Assembly (NCBI RefSeq): GCF_000204055.1
Contig: NW_006768791.1
Span: 594,161-658,160, forward strand
Source of the DNA: Melampsora larici-populina 98AG31
Taxonomy: Eukaryota; Basidiomycota; Pucciniomycetes; Pucciniales; Melampsoraceae
Direction of reading: 5' to 3'
Length of the DNA stretch: 64,000 nt
The notes below the pieces were generated by a model, which saw only the letters and a list, made by a program, of their open reading frames with translations, was not told the origin of the DNA and made no database searches. The position numbers were made by a program, and so were the translations under genes. Every line of letters begins with the position of its first letter. The first letter of the stretch is position 1. Below are positions 22,439 through 34,640 of the stretch, one piece after another.

Positions 22439-25400
22439 TCAACCTCCTGTGTGACGTGCTTCCGCTTGCCAGTATTTGAGACCTTGTTCAATTGCCTTGT
22501 TCCATTGATCCGGTGAGACTGGGGTCATCAGGTCACCCAAAAGCTGTTGATGAAGCTCGCCAGAGTAATGAGCTGCTGCATTGAGGATGAAAGACTTTGA
22601 ATCAACATGGTCAACCCCCCAAAGACCAATGGTGGATACCCTGCGCTCAATCAGTTTGCGTCTATTTTTGGCCAAATTACAATGTGAGTCATGACAGTTG
22701 TGTTGAATGTTGAGCAAGCACACAATATCCTGGTAGCCGTCACAAATAAAAGTGAGTCAATATTCATTCCCTCATATCCTGTGAGTGCAACTACTGACTT
22801 TGACATTTCTGGTCACTATTTGTTCGGTTACCTTGACCTCACACATGCCATAAAATTGGTTGATTGGCCCCTTTTGACAAACTTTGATGACAATATGGGT
22901 GTATGTATCAGATACCCCATCAAGCTTCCAGATTGATTGTATTTGGCCAATTGCTGAAGGGGAGTTCACCTGGAAGGGAAAATGTTAATGAATTGGCCTG
23001 ACTTCCCCCACATGAAATCAAAGTTTATTTCACAAACCAGAACAAAATCATCTTTTGCTGCCTTGTGATCTCCAAGTAACTTGATACTTTGGTATTCTTT
23101 TAACTTCCCACGGTCTACACTCGGTGGAATGCAAGAAGGTGCAATGGATTGGTGTTCACACAAGCCTGAGAACACTAAGTCAGTGGAAATGAAAGCATAT
23201 AAAGCATATCCAAATTATGACTTACGCCCAATCGAGTATGTGGTGATACACCCCAATTTGTTGTCCAGTCGCATTGCTTTGAACAACTCAGGTACAGAAG
23301 ATAATAAAGCCTTCAAACGGGGGCCGCTATAGACACGAGATTGAAGATCTTTGTCAAAAAAAGATGAACCAGAAACAAACACTCTCATCAACTGCTGAGT
23401 GTTGGATGTGTTTGCTATGTCTTGCCCGGGACTCTGATGATTTGAATGTATTGAAGCATGTCGAGTAACCCCATTGAACGCCTCGAGTTTTTCAGTAGCA
23501 AAAAGACAAGCTGGCCCAAACCGTCGAATTGAATCTTGGAGGTGAACAAGCATGTGAAATTTGGGCTTGTTGACCCAGCGAGCATTGAGGGAAATTAGGT
23601 TCTTCAGAAATCTTGAAATCGCAACGTCCAATTCACCTAAGTATTTTTTCATGTTTGGTATCTCTGTCTGAAAAATATATGAGCTGAGAACACAGAGAGA
23701 TGTCCACAATTCGCGTTTTTCCTCGGAAAGGTGTTCAAACAGCACAAAGGGAACAGACTGTAACACAGTCCGGAATTCCTTACCAACTAGGCTCTGATAA
23801 TAAGTGATCATTGTGTTTGGTTGAATTGGTGGGATGTTTAAACCGCTGGTGTTGAAGGACCTCCATCGGCCAGAAAGATCGTTGTACATATTTGAGCCTG
23901 CTTTGATATTTCCAAGCTCTTTCATTGTGACACGGAGAAGATACTTTGTGATACCTAACAATGCCACGTGGAGAACCTCCACCGGAGTATCTTTGTGACC
24001 ATCAAAACCTACAAAAGGGAATTGGTGGCTCAGCTACTACTCACAAAAGTAATTTGTGAGTAACTGACCTTTGAGTCTCAACATGGGATTGAAGATATGT
24101 TCCCCATGTTGAGCATTTACTTCTTGACATAGCTGCTCCACCTCGGCTGGGGGGAGAGACTCATGAGCTACCACAACCTTCTTCTGAAAAAATTCGTTCA
24201 TTGGATCTCGCACGCCAAAATCACGGCCCATTGCTTCTACTCGAGTCTTCGTGTGGCGCTTTTGCGCGGTGTTCCACATTTCTTTGGTCCAGCGTCTAGT
24301 CTGGTCCCAATCGCGCCCAGGTAATAGACACTGTAAAGATAAGTCAGCTCATTTCAAAAATGACTTTCCAAAGGGAAGTCTACCTCATACCTTCTCTCCA
24401 TCGTCATCCAGGCCAAGGAAGTCTCTGACAAAGTTTTCGGATTGTTTGTCAGCCTGCTTGGACACATGTAGATCACACATGCGACAAGGAGTAAGAGTGT
24501 TGGCTGGGTTGAGAGTATTTGAGATCTCTGCATGCATCGGTGAGTCGCCCAGGTGGAAAAGAGACACTGCCATCACCAACACATCCGCACCAAGGGTGTG
24601 ATCATATGCAAAGAAGCCATTGGTCCCATAGTCACTACCGGTGTTAAGCAAGCATTATCAATACCCAGAAACAACCGTATAAGTAAGGAAAAGAAACCGC
24701 ACTTTATATCATCAACCACCTGATCAAATAGCTCTAGAGCTGTGGCACAATTTGAAGTGGCCAGGAAATGGATATTGAATTCTTGATTTGATAGATCCGG
24801 AGGTAAACCGGCCAGAGTCAAGTAGATACTCATGTGTTTGTTCCACTTTTTGGAGACGTTTCCTGATGTGTCATCAGAATAAAGTGCCAGAGGGACATGT
24901 CGGATCACTTTTCCTTGTGCCTTGGCTCGCCACGGGTTTTGAACTGGATGAGAAGGGACCGTAGCGTGTTCAGAATCTACAAATAGATAATGAGTCCAAA
25001 TAGATGTTGAGTCTCTTGAGTTTTCACCAACACAACCAAATGTATTTTGAGACACTACAGACAAGGCTTACCATACATATAATTGCCACACAAAGTTTGC
25101 AGAAGAACACCATTATCCACCTCAATATGTCCAAAAGTTCGCCAGAAGTCTTTGCAAGGAATGGTAAAGAGAGTGTTGGAGTCAAAAGCACAATCTTCAG
25201 GAATGATGATTTTGAGATTAGATTGACGATGAGGGTCTTGTTTTACTAAGGCAGGAAGACACCTTGACATCAGACAACCGTTTTGTTGGAAGAAGAAAAT
25301 AGGCATCACAAGCTGCTGAGTTTTAAGTTGGACCGGCTCGTAGATGTAGTAGTGGATATTGTTGTATGATATCATTTGAACACGTAAGTCTGGTGGATAA

Positions 25401-26279
25401 TCTTCACGCCACTTTTCGCACTGAGATAGACGGTTGATAGGACCAGGAATGGTGAGCTCAGGCACATATATCAAATGTGGGCTGACCAAAGGGTTCGCCA
25501 ACTCCTGGATAGAACAACTGTTTAGCTATGATCAAGCTGGTCAAATAACTAATGATGGTAGAATCACATTACTTATGATGGTCTTGACATCCAATCCAAA
25601 CAGTGGATTCCCGCAAGGACTAATCCGTTCACGTATGTTAAGACCAAGCTTGTTCTTCATTCTCTTTACAAGTGCCCTCAAAGTACCCCAATCTGGAAGC
25701 GTGACTGACATAATACGGAGGCGAGACCTTATTCGCTGGTATTGGGTACGCGAGAGGAGGTTCCGGTTTGACCCAATCATGAGCAAGGCAACCACATGCT
25801 TTCACCGTTAAAAAACCATCAATGAGTGTCTAATGATATTTTATTGTGTTATAGTCAATCTACATACCTCTTTCTTTTTGAAGGGGTACCATGCAGCTGC
25901 CTCTTCAACTCTAATTCCTGCAAGCTCACGGTCCAAAGCTTCCTCATAGCCAGCTTCATCTTCAATGTCATCAAGTCCAGTTTCAAGAGCAGCAAAGGCA
26001 TCACGAAGCGTATCAAAATCTAGCCGCATGTCTGAGTTATCTGATTTGTATCCATTCACATCGGTTTGGCCAAAAGAGCAGAGGGATTGAAGGCGTATTG
26101 GAAAGATCATTGTCATCTTCAAAATAGTTGTTTAAGTTGATTGGAGGTGGCGTTGGGGATCTGTCCATTGGGGTCTGGATCTGCTGACGGAAGGCTCTGT
26201 CTTCTGCTTGTCTTGTCAGGAATTGCTCAGCGGCACGTAGGTGTGCCATTGAAGCAACGTGAGATTCATATGATTTCAT
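22439..26279 (-). CDS. CACTA/EnSpm-type (Tnp2-like) transposase, multi-exon
   Basis: A chain of minus-strand exons encodes a large transposase. In order: N-terminal region from ATG 26279; HVVALLMIGSNRNLLSRTQY (to about 25565); the ANPLVSP..YVPE segment (about 25065-25500); the catalytic core with ALYSDDTSGNVSKKWNKH and NQEFNIHFLATSNCATALE (about 24713-24975); a conserved LGDSPMHAE block (to about 24391); then VEVLHVALLGITKYL and KPKFHMLVHLQ..RRFGPACLF (from about 24010, stop 23215 removed by splicing near there); and a C-terminal DIVCLLNIQHNC block ending at 22439. These motifs match the large basidiomycete Tnp2 (Transposase_21)-like proteins that move CACTA elements. The frame changes near 26040-26120 and the junction at about 25560/25500 could not be placed, so either short introns were missed or indels are present. 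I did not find matching terminal repeats. Confidence 0.75.
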
Positions 26280-26479
26280 AGTGCGGCTCTGTGTACATAC
26301 TTCACATTGATACCTTAATGGACTCTTACTTTTTTCAACAATAACTGTGTGTGTGGAATTGAAGTGTCAGTTAGACCACCATTTGTAAGACGTGCTTGAA
26401 ATAAGACTTACAGCGTGGGAGATCCATTGTGATTGAACAGGATTGGGAGAAGTTAATGAGGTGTGGTTGTGTTGTGCAG

Positions 26480-26795
26480 TTGATGATGTGGTAATGGGCC
26501 AAAGTGAATTTGGGAGGGGAGTGCAATCACCAATTGCAGCGGTTGTTTTCGATATGCGGATCGGGTTAGCCCGGAACGAGCATGCGCACCTGCTGGCCGC
26601 CTGCAGACTGGGTGCGAGGCGGTCTGCAGGCTGTTTTTGGGCCTGGGCGACTCGGATTGCCTCGCTGGCTGAATGGCCGCCTGCAGCCCGCCTACAGACG
26701 GCCTGCAAGGCGGTCTGCAGGCGGATTTTGGGCCCGACCGTTGGCAGGCAGCGTGAGACTGATTTCTGCCTGAAAGCCCTTCCGTGGTGTAGCTA
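26480..26795. repeat. GC-rich repeat with CTGCAGGCGG motifs, copy 2 (inverted)
   Basis: Many copies of CTGCAG, GGCGGTCTGCAGG and GCCGCCTGCAG occur within about 300 bp, ending CCGTGGTGTAGCTAA, the inverted match of the start of the copy at 16085. It sits between the Tnp2-like transposase and the following gene. Long frames on both strands here are a by-product of base composition. Confidence 0.6.
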
Positions 26796-26833
26796 ATTTG
26801 GTACTCTGGTAGTCTTCTGAAGCCACGCCGCCG

Positions 26834-29603
26834 ATGCAACCTCCTCGTTCGACGTGGGCGCCATTGGCCACACGGGACGCACCTCAAGTCGAGGCAGGGC
26901 GCCTGCCTAAGTCAATCATGTTTGGCTCGCTGCAGTTTGAACACCAGGAGCGCCGCCCTGGGACCCCTGTGAGCTCATCTGTGATGGTGGTAGGTCCTCC
27001 GCGTGTGCCTCAAATGCTAACTCGTTTTGGTGGTGGACCCCATCAGATTATGGGCCGGCCCAATCTTCATTTCGCACGGGGTCCAGGCGTAGGTGACATT
27101 GGTCAGAGGGGTGATCCGACTAAGGTGCTTATTCCTTTAGTTTGTGTTCTTCTTGGTTTGGATGAAATCGACTGACCGACTGGGTTTTTTTTAGCGAATC
27201 ATTCCTCAGGATGCGCAGGTGAAGATTCCCTCGCTGTTACCCCCGGGTGACAGCAATCAAACATCTGTGGGGGCTGTGTGGGTTCCCATTCCCAGGTCGT
27301 AAGTGCTTTGCTTTCTCGATTGATTATGGTTGGCTTTCCGCATGATCTGTTGACTGTGGTCAATATGTTTTGCCTGGCCGATAGGGAGCGGAATGGTGAG
27401 GGGCATACGACATATGTGCACGATGTCTCACATCCACCGTGGCGGTCCAAGGATGACTACAATAGTATTGTAGACTGGAGATCTCACAGAGTGATAAGTA
27501 ATGATCGCATTGCTGTCGGTTTCAACGGGGTTTGTGACGCCGCCCGCTCGCTCAATGGCCTCAGTCATCAGTCGGACCCTCTTCCCTGGTTTCGGGATGG
27601 AGCCAATCCAGCACGGGAGGCAGTTACCTCTGCGAAGTACAACTTGCATGTACTTCGAGAATCAGGGGAGAATGGTCCTTCGTCATCTGGTGAGGATGAA
27701 TGCCTCCAAAGCCTATTGGCTGATTCGGATGAAGACCCAGTTCCAGCAGGGCAGTCTGGTGAGTATTACAACCTATGTCATGTCGTTTTCATAGGTCCAA
27801 GACTCATGATTTGGTTCTGCCTCCAGTTGAACGATTGCTTTCCGCTCGCAGGCAGCCACCTGCCCCTGCGTCCTCTTTGGCATCAAACGGACAGTCAACT
27901 TCATCGTCCGCTAACGGAACCGCGAGCACCTCGGCCGAGAATCCCCGGATTCAGAAAGGGTCCCCAGTCAAAGATCCTCGTGATTTGACTGACAAACCAT
28001 GGACCCGATCCCGTTCGAACATCTTGGAACGAGGGCAATCGGCTCAACTCGAAGAGGTTGATGAGCTGGACGATGTCTTGGACGCGGTGCCAGATCCCAT
28101 TCCTTCGCAACCGAGTCCGGCTGCGAGTTCCACGCCTAAAGACCAAGGGCGCAGAGGACGAGGTGGACGATCCACTTGAGCTCGTAAGTCACGTGGTGGA
28201 CGTTCAGGTGTCGGCTCTTCGGGGGCCACTATCAAATTGGTTCCCGTGGGTCCTCCTCCCAACCCTCCCATGCCGTCGATTCCAATCGTCATTACCCCGG
28301 CACCTCGCCGGCATCCCTTTCCTCGTCTCACCTCGCCGATCCCTAGTTCCCAAGGCCAGCACACTTGTGCTCAGTCACAACCCCGGGAAGTAGCTCCCTC
28401 TAAGCCTCTGTTGATTGAAGACGTCAATCTTTCAACAGAGGCTCCTGGTCAGCAACGTCCGGTCAACACCCCTGGTCTCACCCCCTTCGACAACAAGAGA
28501 CCGCCCCCTCGGCTTCTTTCGCCACCTCCAGGCAACAGCCCTGAGGTAGCATCTGGCAGATTCAGGTGGCCCGAACCGGGCCACCTCGACGTGCTCTGGC
28601 TGTCCATGCTGGCCTCGTTTGAACCTTTCGCGGTGGCAAAGGAGACGGTAGAGCGGTTCCGTCAATGTACGCTTCATCTGACGGTGAGTTTGTGTATCAT
28701 TTCAAACCTTTCGCAGGATGATTCTCATGCCAATCTGAGCACAGACCCACCCGCATACTCGGCATCATTTCTCTCAACTGTCCACTTTGAAAAACACTTA
28801 TACTTTGAGGTATCGATTTGAGACGCTCAAGAGTTGGCTTCGCAAGGTCGAAGCGAAGTCACGGGTGGCCAGTGGGGTGCAGGAAAACGACGGGGAGTTG
28901 CGTGAATTGATCAAAGGCCTGGCAGATCAAGAAGAGGTCAGTTGCCTTTTTCCATAATTGACATTCCAAACGGTGATTTGACATGTGTACATACATGGTG
29001 TTTTAGGAGCTCAAGATCCTGACTGACAAAGCCAGGGCAGATAAAGCCCGCGCCGCGGCTGCTTTGGCTCAAGCGAATCAGCTACGAGACGCCCGCGCCT
29101 TCAGACCCCATTCGGCGCCTGCTCGTATGGCTTTGGGCCAGGTTGAAGATGGCGAGGAAGACACTGAAGCTGAAATTGCGAAACGAACACCTACCACCTT
29201 GCGGGCGTTACGTGACGGTGTGCTGAACAAGCTTGCCGGGGATGAAAATGTGTCTCAGATGGTGAATGTGACCCTGAAGAACAGCGAGGCCGCTGAACGG
29301 GCGAACGAGCTCACCGCGGTGGCACTCGAGCGCCACCAGGAGCAAACCGCGGTGACCAATGCCCAGCGCGAGCGTGAGCTGGCCCAAAGTCAGGCCAGAT
29401 TGGATCTTGACTCTCAGACGGCCCGTGAAACGATTGCTTTGAGACGTGAGGAACTTCAGGCCGCAGGCGCTCGTGAGGACAAGAAAGACAAGACCATCAA
29501 CGAGCTGAAGTCTTTGATGGATTCCGTCCAAAAAAACCTTGCTGACATGGGGTCAGTCATCAAGATGATTGCCGAGCGATTCCCTCCGGGCAATGGGTCC
29601 TGA
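26834..29603 (+). pseudogene. Disordered/coiled-coil protein gene with one in-frame TGA
   Basis: Six exons fit in phase: 26834-27124, 27195-27298, 27385-27753, 27795-28683, 28823-28936 and 29007-29603 (788 codons). The only interruption is TGA at 28177-28179; the same frame continues on both sides (..GRRGRGGRST, stop, ARKSRGGRSGVG..), so the RG-rich region was probably continuous. The third donor (GTCTGG) is weak. The N-terminal part is Pro/Gly-rich, the middle Ser/Pro-rich, and residues from about 520 on form a long charged helix (AKDELKI.. to ..KTINELKSLMDSVQKNLADM) typical of a coiled coil. No enzyme domain is visible. It could be a rust-specific family or an accessory gene of a transposon; the Harbinger transposase lies 770 bp downstream on the other strand. 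Confidence 0.55.
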
Positions 29604-29990
29604 TGATCCACAATTTCGAGTAGGTCTTACATGCTTCCAAGTCTGATGTCAATATGAATTATACTGACATCATCTGTTCCTTTCCTTCCGCCCACCGCTC
29701 ACCATAGTGATTCTTCCGTTGGTCACGCGATATGACCAACGATCATTACATTCTTAATTGTGTACTTTGTTTTCTTCATCCTGATCTATGACTACTCTGT
29801 TTTGTTTGGTATTACATCCTCCTACATATTACATTTGTATCATCGAGCCCGTCCAAAAGTTATGGATGATATTACTTTTGTTAACATAAAGATCACTTGT
29901 ATTGCTCATGGTATTTGCTCAATGAACATACCTTCGTAATCAGCCCCATGAAAACAGTTGACACAAGTCACATGAGACCCACATGAAAAC

Positions 29991-30074
29991 CTTTGACTCA
30001 GAATCAAATCTTCATAAGTTGAGAGAAATGTGATCAATCTCATAACTTATGAAGATTTGAATTTGAGTTAAAGA
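29991..30074. repeat. Long imperfect hairpin (about 29-bp arms)
   Basis: The inner 17 bp are perfect: TCAAATCTTCATAAGTT (30004-30020) against AACTTATGAAGATTTGA (30044-30060). Pairing extends outward with three mismatches (ctttgactcag against ctttaactcaa). It lies in the convergent space between the coiled-coil gene and the Harbinger transposase; the remainder of 29604-30373 shows nothing I can support. Confidence 0.75.
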
Positions 30075-30373
30075 CTCGGTTCCGATGCAACCTCCTTGGA
30101 TCGTACCTGGGTGAGAGCCAGTCTTTTCAAGAGTGATGGACGCACTCCTCACTCAGACTTCACCTGCATGAAAGAATCATGCACGTTGGTCGTGTATAAA
30201 CTCTTCATATTCAGTGGTAGGAGGAAACCACTGAAAACACATAACAATAATTGCATTTCTCAATTTTCAAACAAACTTATTTTATATACGAATTCAGCCT
30301 ACTATGTGTGATAGGCAGATTTCGTGAAATTTTGACGAGTACATCAGAGAGTTTCATAGATTAATCAATAGGG

Positions 30374-31715
30374 TTAAGCCTCATCAACCTGCTCATTGGG
30401 ATCTTCGATAACCTCATGAGCTCGATCTCTTGGGACCAAATCATTAGGCATCCTTCTCCCCGCCAGATACACGTCCAACGTCGGAGGAGGGGCTACCCCA
30501 CCCAAGGGACCCCGACCACAACATACCAAGAAGTTTTTCATAATCACTGCACAGTGATAAAACTGGTTCAGTTCATTGACATAGAACCTTAGATTGCCTG
30601 ACGTGTGTACAAAAGAAATACCCATTAGAATTCATTGATGTCATTTGTAATCCACACATCAAACCGATCACTTACCCTTGTACTGAGTCATTCGAATTAT
30701 ATTTCTTAGACGTCCAAGCTCATGTTCGACAGCCACCCGCACGCTGGCCATGATCCAATTAAAGGCTGCTTGTTCTGGACCGAGATTCAGGCCTACATAC
30801 GGCGTCAGAAGAACCGCGGAGTTTTGATACCCTTGATCCCCGTAGAGCATCATTTGACGCCCATCGAAACCTTTAGCATTGCGTTCCAATACCTCACTCA
30901 GCCCCGACATCCTCAAGATTGCTGTGTCATGTCGAGACCCTATGTAGGCCTCCGTTAGATTGGCCGTTATACCGCTAGTGGAAACGCGACCAGTGTGGTT
31001 AGCTAAGCCGAAGATCATATAAATCACAAACTCGACTCACTCAGGGGTGACCGCAGCCTGGTATTTCAGGCTGTGGACACGCTTGTGGCCATTATAAAAT
31101 GCCCGCTGATTGTACTTTGGACGAGCCATGCGCCACACGGTTCCTGACGGCCACAAGTCAGCCGAGGTCGAACGAGTTGAAGAAGAGTGTGCCAGTCAAC
31201 TCACCATCTAAGAATCCCACGCAATTGTCCATTGGGCAATTGCGTTCCTGCACCAAACTTGTGGCAAATCCTTCGAGCACGTTGGGAGGATACCGGCGGG
31301 GATCCCATTGTAACAGAGAACCCCAGTTCTCATATATCCAACTTTGGACGGCTCGACAGATCCGACCAATGATTGAAAGTTCGCGTCCAAAGGTTTGTGA
31401 CAGATCAAAATAACAAGACGGCGTCGCCAAACGAGCCATGTATATGGCTAGAGCTGTTCGACCATCTTCTCGAGCACGATTAGGCAGAATGATGGTTTCT
31501 GGGAAACCACCCCAGTGGTGGATGGCCAGGATCTCGTCCGGATAAAATCGAGTGGTCATTTGACTGATTTGAGGGTGCCATGTCTCAACATTCACACGAC
31601 GGCACGACAAGTCAGGTAGCGGATCACCTCCGAGTCGTTCCATGTAAGTCAAATACTGGAGGATCTCCCGATATTCTTCAACTTGGTAGATATGCCACCA
31701 GGCGAGCATTAGCAT
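30374..31715 (-). CDS. PIF/Harbinger transposase (DDE_Tnp_4 family), four exons, 378 aa
   Basis: Exons 31205-31715, 31041-31143, 30676-30974 and 30374-30597 join in perfect phase (introns 61, 66 and 78 bp). The first intron begins GTGAGT directly after the catalytic motif GFLDG and continues into TVWRMARPKYNQRAFYNGHKRVHSLKYQ, the typical Harbinger sequence. Catalytic residues are D170 (FLDG), D251 (YGDQGY) and E288 (VEHELG), so the DDE triad is complete. The family cuts and pastes elements with 3-bp target duplications and normally works with a Myb/SANT-type partner; none adjoins it here, although a Myb_DNA-bind_3-type gene lies at 59.5 kb. The frame is intact, suggesting recent activity. I could not place its terminal inverted repeats. 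Confidence 0.9.
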
Positions 31716-32933
31716 TGGATTGCCTAGAGCTGGAGATCGACTGGTTCAAAGTCCGTTGGGGTGAAAGAGCATCGATTCGGCAGGCATGGTTAAGATGTTA
31801 CGCTTTAAAGTTGAAGCACGTGAAGAGTGAAAGACGATTGGTGAGGTTGAAGGTGAAGTGTGATCACTGAACACGTGAAGGGGTGTTGTAGCAGCGGTTC
31901 GACGACCACACCCGATACCCGGACCAAGTGTCAATGAAAGGGACATCCCAGAGGGCATGGGTTTAAATGGGTCAGATTGTCACACTCTGTATTCTGTCAC
32001 GCGAACTCTAATTGAACTTGCATGCTGATCCCTAACCCTAAAGCCGCTCTGAAGTTGGAATTCTGCTAAAAAACGGGCCAACCTGCGCCTGGACCTTAGT
32101 GTCTAAGTCCCTTGTTTGAGCGGCTTGAGCTCACCGAGGGACTTAGTTAAGTTTGTGAGATTAGCCACAACGCGAGTGAAAAACTGCCACTTGGGTTTTA
32201 GTCTTCATTTATATCCTTCCATTCAAATTTACAACTCAACTTCATCGAGGAACTCGAATGGCTCATTAATGTCACCTTACCTTAACGCTTAACACCCAAA
32301 TTCATATTCTTCTAATACTGGTATAGCACTTGGGACAATTTTGAAGTACACATCAGCTAATCAACCTTCCCAAAAGTATTTAGCTTCTACTGGTTCACTA
32401 CCTCCTTATGAATGAATCAGAAAAAAATTGATACCAATTTCTAGATGATTTGATGTGACTACTACTTTGGGTTACCGATTTGCTTGGTCTTGGATTGGTC
32501 GTGAATATGAAGCTTTTTAAGATTGGCATTGTGCTGTGGGTCTTCAAATCAAGTATCACTTGAGTTTGGGCCTCTTACTTCAGGAGGATTCTTTTAAATT
32601 TGTTTACAACTTTCAGGCTTTTGTCTCTGATAAGAATGTTGTGATTGAGTCATTGAAGATACTAAACCTTTGCCAGATAAAGAGAGCTACTGATTCTCCA
32701 ATCTGCATACACAGTTGATGACACTCAGTAAAAAAAGAAAAATTGATTGTTCTAGTACATTGATTTTGAATTGTTTTAACTCATTGATCTTCAATTACGG
32801 TACTCAAAGCAAGTATGTACGCTTACATACTTGCCTGTACATAGTTTTTTGCAACTATGTACAAGTATATACAGCCGACCCAAAGTTTATTTTTTGATTC
32901 AACTTCATATCCCCTTTATTGGGACGTTTAGGA
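31716..32933. other. Intergenic stretch containing hairpin copy 2
   Basis: At 32103-32146 lies the inverted second copy of the 44-bp hairpin seen at 14711-14754 (CTAAGTCCCTTGTTTGAGCG .. GAGGGACTTAG). At about 32838-32861 TACATAGTT and AACTATGTA form a small stem. No supported gene. Confidence 0.6.
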
Positions 32934-33065
32934 CTAGAAGACTCGCGTTAGTTCTAATCTACCGAAACAATAAGAAAATGTGACAATTGCATAATAAGGA
33001 AATTGTGTTCTAACCTAGAAGACTCGCGTTAGTTCTAATCTACCGAAACAATAAGAAAATGTGAC
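32934..33065 (+). repeat. 51-bp perfect direct repeat, 81-bp period
   Basis: The block starting CTAGAAGACTCGCGTTAGTT and ending AAAATGTGAC occurs at 32934-32984 and 33015-33065 without mismatch, separated by a 30-bp AT-rich spacer. Duplicated enhancer-like blocks of this kind are frequent in LTRs; the sequence that follows could be a solo LTR, but I could not identify both ends. Confidence 0.85.
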
Positions 33066-33711
33066 GAGAGAAAAGAGAACAAGTTTCAGGAAGACACAAG
33101 AGTCTTTTATACAAAACGTGTTTCACAAGGCGTTTACACTATGACGAATTAGGAAAAGAAAACCCTTAGTCAAGATCACAATCTTCCCTTTTCTTCCAGC
33201 TAGTCCAGTCTTACATTCATAAACATTCCAACCGGTCTAAACCGAAAATAGGTGAGACTAGGCGTTTGTCTTGTCATCTCCGATGCCAAACCAGTCTGAG
33301 CCTTAACACCCTTGACGCCCAATCCCCTTTCTCATCATACAGAAGAAGGGGGTTGAGCAGTTGAAAAGAGAACAGATAAGGTATGGGCACTCGCTTGAGC
33401 AAGCCCAAGTGTGAGTGCTTGACAACAGCCAACACAAGGCATGATTGAGGTAAGAAGTATACTAGTGACCCTCAAAGCTACATACTTTTCAACCCAAATA
33501 TACTTTTTTTCCCCGCCAAAAAAAACAAAAAAAGTATGTACGCAAACTATGTAGCTTTGAGTACTGTAAATCTTGTTTTTCAATTGGTCAGAGTAATGTT
33601 GCTTCATGTCATCCGGTTATTCGTATTCAATACTTGAATTTAATTGAATGATTGAATTGCTAAGCCAAAAGTTGAGAAAACTTGAGAAAACAAATCCAGA
33701 GACCTTTCAGT

Positions 33712-33832
33712 GCGGAGCACGGCGGTCTGGACATTACTGTCACAGCTTGTGTCACTGGTAAGTAAGGCTTTCACTAGCTGTGAAAGGGAGGGGGTGGTGG
33801 GGATACCGGGATCCTTTTTTTTTGGTTTGGAT
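33712..33832 (-). repeat. Inverted copy of the repeat at 14545-14684
   Basis: Contains ctgtcacagcttgtgtcact, aaggctttcactagctgtga and ggtggggataccgggatcc, the reverse order and strand of the first copy. At the first locus the repeat and the 44-bp hairpin are 30 bp apart; here they are about 1.57 kb apart (33712 and 32146), as if this copy holds extra internal sequence. Confidence 0.7.
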
Positions 33833-34447
33833 TTGAAAAAAACAGATCCAAAAGGGTCAAGTAGTGGTTACCCAGGGTTGCCCTCAACTCTTTGAAACTG
33901 ATCATCATTTGTTTTCAACTCCAAGCTTCAATTGTTTTCAAATAAAACATGAACATTTGGATCAAACTTCAAGATAAGATTGAATATAGATGTATATATC
34001 AAGATTAAAGAAAACTAAACCATCATCATCATTGTCATCAAAATAGCCTATACTCAGTTGTTCAAGTCCAAATGCATACTTAATTATTTATTAGGTGTGT
34101 TCAAACCTAACCCAATTGCCAAAAAACCGGTACAACTGGTTGAGTTTTTGGCTGGAAGGTGTCAATAATTGTCAACTCAATACACAAAGGTCAAAGAAAG
34201 CAACTGGGTGCAAATCACTCAGCAAACCTGCCACCTTGATGCCAAACTTTCCACCATAGCCACCCACATTCAAGAAATGACACCACAGCATCAGCACAGA
34301 GCACTGGTTAAGATAGATATAAACTTGCCCCCTAACCAAAGGACCACCCCAGAGTTTACCAATCTTGTTCACAATGTACTGCAATTTACCTGAGGCTGTA
34401 AGCAGGTATAATGACACTCTTCAAGTTGCTTGCATGCTTAACACTGT

Positions 34448-34640
34448 CACTCCCAGCAAAAGGTAATTTTCCCGAGCAAAAAATGATTACATTTAATGCA
34501 TTTTTAATCAAAAATGCTCATTTAATGCTGAATAATGCTGATTTAATGCTGATTTAATGCTGATCAAATGCATTTTCAATCATTTGTTGCTCTAAATGTA
34601 TTCATTTTTTACTTGGGAAAATTACTTTATGCTGGTAGTG
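34448..34640. mobile_element. CACTA-like MITE (193 bp) with about 48-bp inverted ends
   Basis: The left end CACTCCCAGCAAAAGGTAAT and the inverted right end CACTACCAGCATAAAGTAAT continue to match through ttttccc and aaaaaatg..tacattta. Both flanks are TGT, a 3-bp target duplication. The interior has tandem ATTTAATGCTG-type units. End sequence and duplication size agree with CACTA elements and with the MITE at 2624-2807. Confidence 0.8.

Noticed and set aside
26443..26887. Long frames in the GC-rich block
   Set aside because: They exist on both strands because stops are rare in GC-rich repeats; the block matches a non-coding repeat at 16085-16395.
21328..27000. CACTNCCRGCA terminal repeats for the Tnp2-like element
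   Set aside because: I looked on both sides and found no convincing pair, so no element borders are given.
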